DNA from: Chitinophagaceae bacterium
Lineage (GTDB): Bacteria; Bacteroidota; Bacteroidia; Chitinophagales; Chitinophagaceae
Direction of reading: 5' to 3'
DNA length: 64,000 nucleotides
Assembly: GCA_947454235.1 (NCBI GenBank)
Contig: CANGIY010000001.1
Coordinates: forward strand, 248,001-312,000
The position numbers were made by a program, and so were the translations under genes. Under the pieces are notes generated by a model that searched no databases, was not told the DNA's origin, and saw only the letters and a list, made by a program, of their open reading frames with translations. Each line of letters starts with the position of its first letter. Position 1 is the first letter of the stretch. Shown here piece after piece: positions 8,131 through 17,436 of this stretch.

Positions 8131-9021
8131 TTAATTGTCGAGTTTGATTTCAAAAATTTTGGGCCAGTTTTTCCCGGTAACAAAAATACGGTTCTCCTTT
8201 TCGTCGAAGGCAATGCCGTTTAAAACTTCGGGCGTACCTCTTCTGGTAAACGGAGCAATTCCTCCTCGTTCTCTAATGCCTGTGAGATCAGCTCGGGCAA
8301 CAACTTTTCCTGTAGCCGTATCAATTTTTATGATGGTTTCTTTTTTCCAGATATTGGCATAAATAAAACCATGTATCATTTCAAGTTCGTTGATTGCAAC
8401 AACGGGGCCATTTTCGTCATTGATTTTTAAACTACGAGTTTCTTTCATAGTTTTTAGATCTAGGTAGTGCAATGTATTAGTACCGTCACTCATAATGAGC
8501 TGTGTACCATTGTTGGTCAATCCCCAACACTCGGGGTACGACAAAATAGTTGCCTTTTTTAGTTTTAGAGTTTTGGCATCATATTCAAAACACTTCCCTT
8601 CGTGGTAAGTTAGTTGAAATATTGAACCATTGAACATGGTTATACCCTCGCCAAAGACTTCTTTTTCTAATGTTATTTTCTGAAGTACTTTACCCGTCGC
8701 AAGTTCTACCTTCCTGAGTGATGATTGCCCGTATTCACCGGTGCCTTCATAAAAATTGCCATCATGAAATTCCAGCCCTTCAGTGAATGCGTCGGTATTG
8801 TGGGGGTACTCTTTTACGATGCTCCATGAAATGTAAGCAGGCACAGGTTCAGGTACTGAAGCCGTGGAAGCAGTCGCTGCGTTTTCAATTTTGGGAGCAG
8901 TGCTGCCGCATGAAAGCATCATGAACGTACCAAGAACAACCGGTACGATATGTTTATTTCTCTGTAGTTTCAAATCTTTTAAACCCGATAGGAACCCTTT
9001 GATACTGTTTTTGTTCTTCAT
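8131..9021 (-). CDS. Glutaminyl-peptide cyclotransferase, beta-propeller type, lipoprotein
   Basis: This enzyme converts N-terminal glutamine to pyroglutamate in exported proteins. The 296-residue protein has the plant/bacterial five-bladed propeller fold seen as repeated motifs: AFTEGLEFHDGNFYEGTGEYGQSS, GEGITMFNG, FEYDAKTL, YPECWGLTNNGTQLIMSDG, ELEMIHGFIYANIW, and LNGIAFDEKENRIFVTGKNWP at the end. A lipobox (TFMMLSC) indicates anchoring at the periplasmic or outer membrane face. The ATG at 9021 gives an unusually long N-terminus before the signal. A TTG at 8973 would give a textbook lipoprotein signal (MKLQRNKHIV...), so the true start is uncertain. The gene overlaps the end of its upstream neighbour by 68 bases. 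Confidence 0.9.
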   Translation of the reverse strand: MKNKNSIKGFLSGLKDLKLQRNKHIVPVVLGTFMMLSCGSTAPKIENAATASTASVPEPVPAYISWSIVKEYPHNTDAFTEGLEFHDGNFYEGTGEYGQSSLRKVELATGKVLQKITLEKEVFGEGITMFNGSIFQLTYHEGKCFEYDAKTLKLKKATILSYPECWGLTNNGTQLIMSDGTNTLHYLDLKTMKETRSLKINDENGPVVAINELEMIHGFIYANIWKKETIIKIDTATGKVVARADLTGIRERGGIAPFTRRGTPEVLNGIAFDEKENRIFVTGKNWPKIFEIKLDN

Positions 9022-9553
9022 CTTGTTCTAAGTTTTGGCGTTCAATTAAACCGGTATAGCTCGAGAAATACGCAGCTTCCAACCCCTTAGCCATAATGGT
9101 ATTGATGATTTCGCGGGTTATCGCTCCGGGATTTTCAATTATTGCTACTTCTTCAAGTTCAGGTTGCTCGCGCGTAAAGTTGCCTGTGTGCGGTACTAAT
9201 AGCACCAATATTTCACCGGCAATTGACGGAGTAAAAGTGAGATGAAAACCTTCTTCAACAAACTCTACATTTGTTCCACCAACATTCCTGAACGTAATGT
9301 GCAGCGGCATTTGCCCGCTTCTAAAAGTGATGGAAGGCAGCCCTTCGCATGTGCCGTGATTTTCCTCGTTATATGCCAGATGTACGTCAACGTGGTACTT
9401 AGCGCCATATTCACCTTTTTCATTCAGGAAGGCCGCAATTTCTTTTAGTTGTGCGAGTACTTCCTTCGATTTTTGCAGCCATTCATTGCGGCGATTCAAC
9501 ACATCGGCTTGACCTTTGGCGTACTTGTTGGCTATTTTTAAGATTTCATCCAT
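8954..9553 (-). CDS. Conserved hypothetical protein, first gene of the glutaminyl cyclase operon
   Basis: The protein has 199 residues. The N-terminus (about 1-45) is a predicted amphipathic helix or coiled coil (MDEILKIANKYAKGQADVLNRR). A beta-rich middle and a further helical region with EVAIIENPGAITREIIN follow. There is no signal peptide, so it should be cytoplasmic. I do not recognise a family. The start at 9553 is chosen because a -7 box lies at 9575-9582; the frame itself extends to 9613. It shares an operon with the glutaminyl cyclase and the M20 amidohydrolase. Confidence 0.7.
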   Translation of the reverse strand: MDEILKIANKYAKGQADVLNRRNEWLQKSKEVLAQLKEIAAFLNEKGEYGAKYHVDVHLAYNEENHGTCEGLPSITFRSGQMPLHITFRNVGGTNVEFVEEGFHLTFTPSIAGEILVLLVPHTGNFTREQPELEEVAIIENPGAITREIINTIMAKGLEAAYFSSYTGLIERQNLEQDEEQKQYQRVPIGFKRFETTEK

Positions 9554-9574
9554 TATGAAGGCAATCGTTTGGAG

Positions 9575-9582
9575 CAAATATA
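9575..9582 (-). promoter_or_regulatory. -7 box TATATTTG of the three-gene operon
   Basis: The minus strand reads TATATTTG, a perfect TAnnTTTG. It is divergent from the recN promoter 80 bases away and leaves a leader of about 15 bases. Confidence 0.6.
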
Positions 9583-9663
9583 ACAGAAAGTACTTACTCA
9601 CCGGCTGATACAAAGAAAGTTTGCAATTTTTAAAATGGTGCCCAATTAAAAGTGCCGTTATTA

Positions 9664-9671
9664 TAAATTTG
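9664..9671 (+). promoter_or_regulatory. -7 box TAAATTTG of recN
   Basis: A perfect TAnnTTTG box ends 18 bases before the ATG at 9690. It excludes the start at 9621. Confidence 0.6.
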
Positions 9672-9689
9672 CATACTCATACAGTCACA

Positions 9690-11351
9690 ATGCTCCAAAA
9701 GCTGGTCATAAAAAACTATGCTATCATCGATAGCTTAATACTGGAACCTGATTCGCAATTAAACACCGTTACCGGAGAAACCGGTGCCGGTAAAAGTATC
9801 ATTCTCGGGGCGCTTTCGTTGATACTCGGCGAGCGTGCTGATACTTCTGTACTCATTGATAAGAATGAGAAATCGGTTGTTGAAGGGTATTTTGATGTTC
9901 GCAACAATGCAAAGTTCAGGCAGGCTTTGAAGGAAAATGATATTGATGAAGATGATGTTTGTATCATAAGGCGCGAAATTGCAATCTCAGGCAAATCGCG
10001 AGCGTTCGTTAACGATACTCCGGTTACCCTCAATGTACTGAATGCTTTAACATCCTTGCTGGTGGACCTCCACAGGCAGTTTGATCACCTCGCTTTGGAA
10101 GAAGATGATTTTTCGATAAACACGCTCGATGCTATCAGCAACACATTTGAGAAAACTACAGCATTCAGGCAAATTTTTCAACAACATCGTAAGCTTAAAA
10201 AAGAGCTGAAGGATGCACAGTCGGCACAAGCAAACATGCAGAAAGATGCAGACTACAAACAATACTTGTTCGATGAATTGAATGAAGCATCTCTAAAACC
10301 CAATGAGATCGAAGATGCAGCAACAGAGCTGAAGCAAATGAGCCATGCTGAGAAAATAATGCAGGTTATTGGTTTTGCTGTTCAAACATTAGAGGATGGA
10401 GATAATCCTTTTTTGCCGGAACTCAAAAGAATCAACCAGCAGATGGGTGGCATTGTTGAGGTAATGCCCTCTTTGCAACCTTTAAAGTCAAGGTTGGAAT
10501 CGGTGTGGGAGGAATTGAAAGATATTTCATCGGAACTGCAAAGCGAACAAGATAAGGTAGCGCACGACCCTGAAAGAATGGATTTGTTGCAGCAAAGAAT
10601 AGATATTGGTTACAAATTGCTCAAAAAACACGCGTTAACAGAAACGGCTGAGCTATTGGCATTACAAAGTAATCTTGAACAGGAATTGAAGTCTACATTA
10701 AACGTTCTAGGCACGATTGATAAACTTATTGCAGAAGAGGCAGCATTGAACAAAACAATGTTGAGTGAAGGGGCGAAGTTGAGCGAAGCAAGAAAGAAAG
10801 CGATTCCGGCATTTGTGCAAAAAATGAACGAATTACTTGCATTGGTGGGTATGCCTAATGCCAGATTTGATGTTAGACTGGAACCTTGTGACCCGCACGC
10901 AGGTGGAATCGAGAAGATTCTCTTTTTACTCGATGCGAACAAAAGCGGACAATTCCAGTTGGTGCAAAAAGCGGCCTCGGGTGGTGAAATGAGCCGTATT
11001 ATGTTGTGTTTAAAGTCGTTGACCGCTAAAGCACTACACATGCCAACACTTATTTTCGACGAAGTTGATACCGGTATCTCGGGTGAAGCTGCCCGTCAGG
11101 TGGGTATTTTGCTCAGGGGGTTATCTCAGTATCATCAGGTGCTTTGTATCACTCACCAACCACAAGTAGCAGCCAAGGGTACCTACCATTTTTATGTATA
11201 CAAACAGGAAGACAAAACAGGACGCCTTTCAACCAATATCAAAATGTTGGCAAAAGATGAACGTGTACTTTCTATTGCACGAATGATAGGCGGCGAAACA
11301 CCGAGCGAGGCTGCAATGAGCAATGCACGTGAGTTGGTAACCGCAAATTAG
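9690..11351 (+). CDS. recN: DNA repair protein RecN
   Basis: RecN is an SMC-like ATPase that acts early in recombinational repair of double-strand breaks. The 553-residue protein starts with the typical MLQKLVIKNYAIID and Walker A GETGAGKS. It has a long central coiled-coil region (about 150-370) and ends with the ABC signature AASGGEMSRIML and Walker B LIFDEVDTGISG, then the H-loop CITHQPQVAA. This is normal RecN length and order. The ATG at 9690 matches the family N-terminus. The 3' end overlaps a hairpin shared with the convergent DUF3108 gene. Confidence 0.96.
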   Translation: MLQKLVIKNYAIIDSLILEPDSQLNTVTGETGAGKSIILGALSLILGERADTSVLIDKNEKSVVEGYFDVRNNAKFRQALKENDIDEDDVCIIRREIAISGKSRAFVNDTPVTLNVLNALTSLLVDLHRQFDHLALEEDDFSINTLDAISNTFEKTTAFRQIFQQHRKLKKELKDAQSAQANMQKDADYKQYLFDELNEASLKPNEIEDAATELKQMSHAEKIMQVIGFAVQTLEDGDNPFLPELKRINQQMGGIVEVMPSLQPLKSRLESVWEELKDISSELQSEQDKVAHDPERMDLLQQRIDIGYKLLKKHALTETAELLALQSNLEQELKSTLNVLGTIDKLIAEEAALNKTMLSEGAKLSEARKKAIPAFVQKMNELLALVGMPNARFDVRLEPCDPHAGGIEKILFLLDANKSGQFQLVQKAASGGEMSRIMLCLKSLTAKALHMPTLIFDEVDTGISGEAARQVGILLRGLSQYHQVLCITHQPQVAAKGTYHFYVYKQEDKTGRLSTNIKMLAKDERVLSIARMIGGETPSEAAMSNARELVTAN

Positions 11352-11379
11352 CCTTTAGTTCAAACTAATAAGGCTTTCA
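11350..11379. terminator. Bidirectional hairpin between convergent recN and the DUF3108 gene
   Basis: AGCCTT (11350-11355) pairs with AAGGCT (11370-11375), and an inner AGTT/AACT pair extends the stem. T residues follow on the plus strand. The stem overlaps the stop codons of both genes, which are only three bases apart, so one structure probably serves both directions. Confidence 0.55.
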
Positions 11380-12182
11380 AACGGGTTGCGCAAATTTGCA
11401 TAGCCGGTTAAGTCAACCTTTACACTACCTATTAAGATGGGGCTTTCCACCCGTAGCGGTAAGTGATTTTTGTCGTCTGAAATCCAGATAGTCATTTTGT
11501 CGCCATCTTTGAAAATGGTGCCCGCGACAAGCATCGGTTTTATTTTTATAGACTTGAATGTGCCTTTTTTGGTGGTTATTTCTTCTTTACCCAAGTATTC
11601 AACATACAGGTTGAACACCTGATCGTCAAGGAACATGCTGAAAGGTATCTTTTCTCCTATTTTACGATTAGTGAAGTCGATGTTTCGGGCAAAGTAGATG
11701 GCTGATAATACATCTTGCGTACCCTTAGGGATGTTGAAGGTTTTTTTATTGTCAGAAATAACCTGATTGGTTTGATGATTAAACGCAGCATCGTGGTAAA
11801 ATTTCAAACTACCCTCCTGTACATCGCGCTTGAATTTAAGCGGAAGCATAGTTTCCTTGTCTATGTATGTTTCGTATTTGTCACGCACCTTGTAGAAGTA
11901 TTCGAACGAGCTGGCGGTGTTACCTGTACCTATTACGTGGTAGGTGTTTCTGCCATTGTACATTTCGGGCTTTACATTAAATTCAGCACTGCCGGAATTG
12001 ATCCAGATGAAACTCATGTTGTAAAACACAGTAAATGAAAGGTGTTCGCCGTCGGCGAAACAGAAATTTTTTAGGGCAGAATTATCGTAGGTAGGTTGTG
12101 CCCACAAAGTAAAGCTCGCTAAAGAGAGTAGTGCTGCCCAGCGAAATTTCGATCTGATTTTGTTTTGGCTATTGTCTGACAT
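11355..12182 (-). CDS. DUF3108-type secreted protein
   Basis: The protein has 275 residues with a signal peptide (after nine polar residues, KFRWAALLSLASFTLWA, cut before Q). The mature part matches the DUF3108 pattern: an early FADGEHLSFTVFYNMSFIWINSG, a middle ETYIDKETMLPLKFKRDV, and a late WISDDKNHLPLRVE. The family is predicted to be a periplasmic or envelope beta-structure protein of unknown function. The frame stays open to an ATG at 12242, which would add 20 residues. The ATG at 12182 is preferred because it gives a normal signal peptide. It is divergent from ruvC. Confidence 0.82.
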   Translation of the reverse strand: MSDNSQNKIRSKFRWAALLSLASFTLWAQPTYDNSALKNFCFADGEHLSFTVFYNMSFIWINSGSAEFNVKPEMYNGRNTYHVIGTGNTASSFEYFYKVRDKYETYIDKETMLPLKFKRDVQEGSLKFYHDAAFNHQTNQVISDNKKTFNIPKGTQDVLSAIYFARNIDFTNRKIGEKIPFSMFLDDQVFNLYVEYLGKEEITTKKGTFKSIKIKPMLVAGTIFKDGDKMTIWISDDKNHLPLRVESPILIGSVKVDLTGYANLRNPFESLISLN

Positions 12183-12323
12183 AAAAGTTGATTTTATAAC
12201 TGTCAATACAATCAGTGATACAAATACTGTGCCGTCTTTCATGTTGATGTAAAATTACTGAAAAATATTCATGTGTATTTATTTAATAGGATGCTGTAAT
12301 TGCCAAATGAGCAACATTATTGT

Positions 12324-12331
12324 TAAATTTG
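12324..12331 (+). promoter_or_regulatory. -7 box TAAATTTG of ruvC
   Basis: A perfect TAnnTTTG box gives a leader of about 30 bases before the TTG start at 12365. Confidence 0.55.
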
Positions 12332-12364
12332 TACCAACAGTTCACTACATAAAGCTAAAAAGCA

Positions 12365-12967
12365 TTGAAGCCTTTAACGCTTAAAAATACTCCGGACGTC
12401 ATTCTTGGCATTGACCCCGGAACTCAAATCATGGGTTATGGGATTATTGCTGCCGGCAAAGGGCATTCTTTTTTGCTTGAAATGGGTGTGCTAAAACTTG
12501 ATACCAGAGAAGATCACGCGGAACGACTTCTGTTGATTTTTAACAAAATTAAGACACTCATAGAGCACCATCATCCTGTTGCAGTTGCCATTGAGGCGCC
12601 TTTTTTTGGAAAAAACGTGCAGAGTATGTTGAAGCTAGGACGTGCACAGGGCGTGGCTATTGCAGCGGCAATGTCGGCTGGTTTACAAACAGTTGAATAC
12701 GCACCGCGTAAAATAAAGCAGTCGGTTACAGGAAATGGTAATGCAACAAAAGAGCAAGTATGGAAGATGTTGCAACATATTCTCAAGTTTGAAGAAGATG
12801 CACCCTACATGGATGCTACTGATGCTGTAGCGGTCGCTTTATGTCATTACTACCAGCTTTCAAAGCCTGCAGCTCTTTTAAAACCGGTAAAAATACCCGC
12901 TGCAAAAAAGAAAAAAACAACTTGGGAAGCATTCGCTACGCAGAATCCTGACCGCGTTATTAAATAA
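12365..12967 (+). CDS. ruvC: Holliday junction resolvase RuvC
   Basis: RuvC cuts Holliday junctions moved by RuvAB. The protein has 200 residues. The four catalytic acidic residues are visible: Asp17 in GIDPGT, Glu77 in VAIEAPFFGKN, and Asp150 and Asp153 in YMDATDAVAVALCH. The C-terminal 35 residues form a Lys/Pro-rich tail (KIPAAKKKKTTWE) beyond the usual RuvC end. The start is TTG; no in-frame ATG lies between the promoter and the first catalytic motif. ruvA and ruvB are not adjacent. Confidence 0.95.
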   Translation: MKPLTLKNTPDVILGIDPGTQIMGYGIIAAGKGHSFLLEMGVLKLDTREDHAERLLLIFNKIKTLIEHHHPVAVAIEAPFFGKNVQSMLKLGRAQGVAIAAAMSAGLQTVEYAPRKIKQSVTGNGNATKEQVWKMLQHILKFEEDAPYMDATDAVAVALCHYYQLSKPAALLKPVKIPAAKKKKTTWEAFATQNPDRVIK

Positions 12968-13052
12968 AAAACGCGTTTCATAAATCTGCTTAATGAAGAT
13001 AGATAAAAAAACTAAAAGAAATTGCTACATTAGCACTCAATTTAAAAATTCG

Positions 13053-13060
13053 TATTTTTG
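13053..13060 (+). promoter_or_regulatory. -7 box TATTTTTG directly before the response regulator (leaderless geometry)
   Basis: A perfect TAnnTTTG box is followed by exactly four bases and then the ATG at 13065. Judged against the rnpB promoter, transcription would begin at or within a base or two of the ATG. Confidence 0.6.
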
Positions 13061-13064
13061 AGTT

Positions 13065-13784
13065 ATGTCTCAACAAAAATTCAGGATACTATTAGTTGAA
13101 GATGATCCGGTTTTGGGGTTCGTTGTAAAAGACTTTCTCCAAAAACACAACTATGACGTAAACCTTTGTACAGATAGTGATACCGCTTGGCAGCAATTTA
13201 TGAAAAACATTTTTGATGTTTGTTTGCTCGACGTTATGCTTCCTGGGAAAAAGGATGGTATCGAACTGGCGAATAATATTCGTAAGAAGAATGAAGAAAT
13301 ACCAATCATCATGCTCACGTCTAAAAGCATGGACGACGACAGGTTGGCGGGCTTCGAAGTAGGCGCCGATGACTACGTTATTAAACCTTACAACATGAAT
13401 GAGGTTTTGAAACGTATTCAGGTGTTTTTGAAAAGAAGTAAAAAGAAAGAACCTGAAGGGCCAACTTCGTTCAAGATAGGTACGCTCAATTTCGACTACA
13501 AGAATCTCACTTTGGAGAATGAAGAGGAACATTACCAACTCACCCAACGAGAAGCTGATTTGTTCAAGTTCTTATGCCTCAATAACAATAAGGTATTGAA
13601 ACGCGACGAGATTTTACTGAATGTATGGGGTAAGGATGATTACTTCCTGGGTCGTAGTATGGATGTGTTTATTACCAAAGTGCGTAAGTACCTGAAGAAT
13701 CAACCGAATACTAAACTGCAAACCATACATGGTATTGGGTTTAAGTTTATTGACAATTTAAGTGCTGCCGAAGGCAAAGCCTAA
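13065..13784 (+). CDS. OmpR-family response regulator (RprY-like)
   Basis: This is a 239-residue DNA-binding response regulator. The receiver domain (1-125) has the acidic pocket (VEDD, residues 11-14), phosphoacceptor Asp56 in LLDVMLPG, a conserved Thr in MLTSK and Lys in VIKPYN. The C-terminal winged helix (about 140-230) shows LTQREADLFKFL, VLKRDEILLNVWG and the RSMDVFITKVRKYL recognition region. The pattern resembles Bacteroidota RprY-type regulators. No sensor kinase is adjacent. The only one in the window is at 42612, and the pairing is unproven. The gene appears to be transcribed as a leaderless mRNA. Confidence 0.92.
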   Translation: MSQQKFRILLVEDDPVLGFVVKDFLQKHNYDVNLCTDSDTAWQQFMKNIFDVCLLDVMLPGKKDGIELANNIRKKNEEIPIIMLTSKSMDDDRLAGFEVGADDYVIKPYNMNEVLKRIQVFLKRSKKKEPEGPTSFKIGTLNFDYKNLTLENEEEHYQLTQREADLFKFLCLNNNKVLKRDEILLNVWGKDDYFLGRSMDVFITKVRKYLKNQPNTKLQTIHGIGFKFIDNLSAAEGKA

Positions 13785-13811
13785 AACGCTGCATCATATA
13801 ATATATTGAAG

Positions 13812-13837
13812 AGCCTGTGCATTGCACGGGCTTTTTT
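13812..13837 (+). terminator. Intrinsic terminator after the response regulator
   Basis: AGCCTGTGC (13812-13820) pairs with GCACGGGCT (13824-13832) with one G-U pair and is followed by a six-T tract. Confidence 0.85.
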
Positions 13838-13906
13838 GTTGTACATTCCGAATACACTTATTATGTATTTCAATGACCGGAGGTACAACAGTTAAGTGCG
13901 TGCCAC

Positions 13907-13914
13907 TACTTTTG
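13907..13914 (+). promoter_or_regulatory. -7 box TACTTTTG directly before the YyaL-like gene (leaderless geometry)
   Basis: A perfect TAnnTTTG box, four spacer bases, then ATG at 13919. The spacing is identical to that at 13053. Confidence 0.6.
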
Positions 13915-13918
13915 TACT

Positions 13919-15931
13919 ATGCCAAACCGTCTGATTTTAGAACAAAGCCAGTATTTGTTGCAACATGCCAACAACCCTGTTGATTGGTATCCGTGGGGCG
14001 ATGAGCCGTTTGAAATTGCGCGCAAAGAAAATAAGCCAGTACTGGTGAGCATTGGGTATGCTGCCTGCCATTGGTGCCATGTAATGGAACATGAAAGCTT
14101 TGAGAATGCAGATATTGCCAACTACATGAACGAGCATTTCGTTTGTATTAAGGTTGATAGGGAAGAGCACCCCGACGTTGACCATATGTATATGGATGCC
14201 ATTCAGGCTATTAGTGGCAGCGGCGGCTGGCCATTGAATGTTTTTGTGACACCCAATCGGCTGCCGTTTTATGGAGGTACTTATTTTCCGCCGGTGAGGG
14301 CTTACAACCGTCCTTCATGGCGACAGTTGTTGGAAAGAATGGTTGAGATTTGGTATGAGCAAGCCGATCAGGTGGTTCATCAGGCCGATCAGCTAAAAGC
14401 ACATTTAGAAAATGCGTCTAAGTCATTAAGCGTAGCCGCAGGGGGCGGTTTGACAAAAGCAGATATAGAGCAAACATTTGCTTCATTAATGACACAAGCC
14501 GATTTGGAACACGGCGGGTTTGGCAGTGCGCCGAAGTTTCCGGGTTCAATGACTTTATCGTTTTTGCTCGACTACTACTATTATACCAGAAATACCCACG
14601 CATTGAATCACGTTACCAAGAGCCTTTACGATATGGGGCAGGGTGGTATTTACGATCAAGTGGGTGGAGGTTTCGCGCGTTATTCCACCGACAGACAGTG
14701 GTTGGCACCTCATTTTGAAAAGATGCTTTATGACAATGCATTATTGATAAGGTTGTATGCTGAAGCTTATGCCGTTACCGGAGATGAGTTCTTAAAGCGT
14801 ATTGCGCTTGAATGTATTGAATTTGTAGAGCGCGAACTTAAAGAACCTACCGGTGGCTATTTCTGTTCATTAGACGCTGATTCAGAAGGCGTAGAAGGTA
14901 AATTTTATACATGGTCTTACGAAGATATATTGGAAATAGGTGGTGAACATAGAGACTTTTTGATTCAATATTTTGGCATAGAACCAGAAGGCAATTGGGA
15001 GCACACGAATATTCTGCATGTTGCACCCCGATACCAAAATGCAGTGCTTTCTGACGAACAGGAACTGATATTACAGTCATTTAAAGGGCGACTATTTGAA
15101 ATAAGAAAACAACGCATCAGACCATTACTCGACGACAAATGTATTCTGGCATGGAATGCGCTTTATAATATCGCATTATCTAAAGCAGGCAATCATTTTT
15201 CTGATGCCGGATTGGTTGAAAGAGCGGAGGAGCATTTAAATTGGATGCTTGATGCTTTCGAAGCACAGAATGGGTTTTTCCATACAAAATCGGGTAATGT
15301 TGTGAAAATTCCTGCTAAACTTGACGACTATGCTTATCTGGTAAATGCACTCATTCAAAATTCTTCTGCCACAGGAAATAATATTTTTATTAACCGCGCG
15401 TTAAATATTCTAGAGTTTATTATTGCGCAATTCTCCGGAGAAAGTAATTACTTCTACTATTCACCCCAATTCATGAATGACATCCCTGTCAGGAAAACAG
15501 AGCTCCACGACGGAGCACTGCCATCATCAAATGCTGTCATGGCCGAAAATCTATGGTTGCTTGGTCGAATCACTGAAAATTCAGTGTGGATTAGTCAAGC
15601 GGAACAAATGATTTTTGGTGTTATGAAATCTGCGGTTAGAAACCCGTACTCCTATGGTTATTGGTGTAGGCTCATGCAAAAAAAGGTTAGAGGCGAACGC
15701 AACATTGTTGTTTCAGGATCCGATTCAGCAAAAGCGCTTGGTGAACTAAATAAGATGCATATCCCTAATATGTTTTGTTTAAAAACGCCGTCAGAAGAAA
15801 TTCTTAAGGCAATTTTTAAAAATAAATTTTGTTCGGGGAATTTGTCTATTTTTGTGTGCACGGAAACTGAGTGCCTTCCGCCTGAAAGTGATACTGGTAA
15901 AGTATTACAGGCTATTAGGAACCATAATTAA
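13919..15931 (+). CDS. YyaL/SPATA20-like protein: thioredoxin-like DUF255 domain plus (alpha/alpha)6 barrel
   Basis: The protein has 670 residues and no signal peptide. The N-terminal 170 residues are a DUF255 thioredoxin-like domain with the active-site pair CHWC (Cys50, Cys53). It starts with the family hallmark [23 protein letters not shown] and contains [24 protein letters not shown]. The remaining 500 residues resemble an N-acylglucosamine 2-epimerase-like alpha/alpha barrel ([29 protein letters not shown]). The family is widespread from bacteria to mammals, but its biochemical role is not established. The gene is monocistronic and probably leaderless. Confidence 0.92.
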   Translation: MPNRLILEQSQYLLQHANNPVDWYPWGDEPFEIARKENKPVLVSIGYAACHWCHVMEHESFENADIANYMNEHFVCIKVDREEHPDVDHMYMDAIQAISGSGGWPLNVFVTPNRLPFYGGTYFPPVRAYNRPSWRQLLERMVEIWYEQADQVVHQADQLKAHLENASKSLSVAAGGGLTKADIEQTFASLMTQADLEHGGFGSAPKFPGSMTLSFLLDYYYYTRNTHALNHVTKSLYDMGQGGIYDQVGGGFARYSTDRQWLAPHFEKMLYDNALLIRLYAEAYAVTGDEFLKRIALECIEFVERELKEPTGGYFCSLDADSEGVEGKFYTWSYEDILEIGGEHRDFLIQYFGIEPEGNWEHTNILHVAPRYQNAVLSDEQELILQSFKGRLFEIRKQRIRPLLDDKCILAWNALYNIALSKAGNHFSDAGLVERAEEHLNWMLDAFEAQNGFFHTKSGNVVKIPAKLDDYAYLVNALIQNSSATGNNIFINRALNILEFIIAQFSGESNYFYYSPQFMNDIPVRKTELHDGALPSSNAVMAENLWLLGRITENSVWISQAEQMIFGVMKSAVRNPYSYGYWCRLMQKKVRGERNIVVSGSDSAKALGELNKMHIPNMFCLKTPSEEILKAIFKNKFCSGNLSIFVCTETECLPPESDTGKVLQAIRNHN

Positions 15932-15989
15932 TACAAGCCTCGGCAGGTATTTTTATCCGTGAGTATTAACAATTTTTTTCGGAAAGTTG

Positions 15990-15997
15990 TATTTTTG
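15990..15997 (+). promoter_or_regulatory. -7 box TATTTTTG upstream of the gldKLMN operon
   Basis: A perfect TAnnTTTG box predicts a leader of about 90 bases before gldK, long compared with most genes in this window. Confidence 0.55.
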
Positions 15998-16092
15998 GAA
16001 AAATCTTTGAATATTGTGCTTCTTTTTGAAAAATCAGAAGTACCATTCGGACGATAATTCAACAGGAAAAGAGCTAAAACTAACATAGTAGT

Positions 16093-17376
16093 ATGAAAAG
16101 AACATCCCTGAAAATCTTAGCTTTTGCAGCAATGGCATTCGTTTCCAGTTGCGGTGAAAGGGGCACAAATGGCCAGTTGATAGGTGATCAGACTCGTTTA
16201 AATTACATGCCTCCAACGCCTATCGGAATGGTTTACGTTCCGTCGGGTACTTATAAGATGGGCGCAAGCGATGAAGACGTGAGAGGTCGTAATGAAGCTA
16301 TCATTCATACTGTTCAGATTGCCGGTTTTTACATGGATGCAACTGAGATTTCCAATCAGGAATATCGTCAGTTCACCAACTGGGTAAAAGATTCAATCGC
16401 TCGCGCTACGCTACAGTATTATAAGGAGTTGCCAGACGGTCGCCAAATCATTGATTACAAAAAACGTATCAATTGGAACGATCCGGAGGTACAAGACCAG
16501 CTTGCTGCAATGTACATTCAACCTGAACAAAGTGGTTGGGGTGTAAAAACGATCAATACAGGTGCTTTGATTTATGAGTTCAAGCAATTTGACTTTGCGA
16601 ATGCATCAAAAGCAAGTGTAAACAATCCTAAATCTTACAACGATAAGGCATTTGTGTACAACAACACAACTGCAATTTATCCTGATACTACAGTTTGGGT
16701 TAGGCAATTTGCTTACTCTTACAACGAACCAATTGCTCGTCAATATTTCTGGTTCAACGGTTTCAATACTTACCCTGTTGTAGGTGTTAACTGGAAACAA
16801 TGTAATGCATTTTGTAACTGGCGTACTGATTTGTGGGCTAACGAAAGGGACAAAGCAAGAATGTACACTGAAGGTCGTTTCAGACTTCCAAGCGAGGGAG
16901 AATGGGAATGGGCTGCAAGAGGTGGACGTAACGAAGCTCCTTACCCATGGGGTGGTCCTTATATCATCAATAAAAAAGGCTGTTATTTGGCTAACTTCAA
17001 ACCTCAACGCGGTAACTACTCGGCTGATGGTGGCTTGTACACTGTTCCGGTTGACAGATACGCTCCTAACGATTACGGTTTGAAAAACATGGCTGGTAAC
17101 GTTGCTGAATGGACTGGTGATGCTTACTTCGGTGGTGCTTACAACCAGGTTGCTGATATCAACCCACGTTTGAGCTACGCTTCTAAAGCAAACGACCCTG
17201 CTTACAAAACAAGAAAAGTTGTTCGCGGTGGTAGCTGGAGAGATGTTGCTTACTTCTTACAAGTTAGTACAAGGGATTACGAATACGCTGATACTTCAAA
17301 GGCTTACATTGGATTCCGTTGTGTAATCAATCACATTGAACCTGCATTAAGGAACAGAAAACCTTTGAGAAGATAA
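16093..17376 (+). CDS. gldK: Gliding motility / type IX secretion ring lipoprotein GldK (PorK)
   Basis: GldK and GldN form the periplasmic ring of the type IX secretion system under the outer membrane. The protein has 427 residues. A lipobox (AFVSSC, Cys about 20) marks it as a lipoprotein. The body is a formylglycine-generating-enzyme (SUMF1) fold with GMVYVPSGTYKMG, MDATEISNQEYRQF, RLPSEGEWEWAARGG, GLKNMAGNVAEWTGD and VVRGGSWRD. It probably serves as a structural scaffold rather than an enzyme, as in other GldK proteins. It is first in gldK-L-M-N, with intergenic gaps of 60, 76 and 25 bases. Codon use is biased toward GCT, GGT, CGT and AAC, as expected for strongly expressed genes. Confidence 0.96.
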   Translation: MKRTSLKILAFAAMAFVSSCGERGTNGQLIGDQTRLNYMPPTPIGMVYVPSGTYKMGASDEDVRGRNEAIIHTVQIAGFYMDATEISNQEYRQFTNWVKDSIARATLQYYKELPDGRQIIDYKKRINWNDPEVQDQLAAMYIQPEQSGWGVKTINTGALIYEFKQFDFANASKASVNNPKSYNDKAFVYNNTTAIYPDTTVWVRQFAYSYNEPIARQYFWFNGFNTYPVVGVNWKQCNAFCNWRTDLWANERDKARMYTEGRFRLPSEGEWEWAARGGRNEAPYPWGGPYIINKKGCYLANFKPQRGNYSADGGLYTVPVDRYAPNDYGLKNMAGNVAEWTGDAYFGGAYNQVADINPRLSYASKANDPAYKTRKVVRGGSWRDVAYFLQVSTRDYEYADTSKAYIGFRCVINHIEPALRNRKPLRR

Positions 17377-17436
17377 TTAACAGCAAAAATCGAGTCACTA
17401 AAAAAAATCAATCACAATTAAACTGAACTAAAGAAT

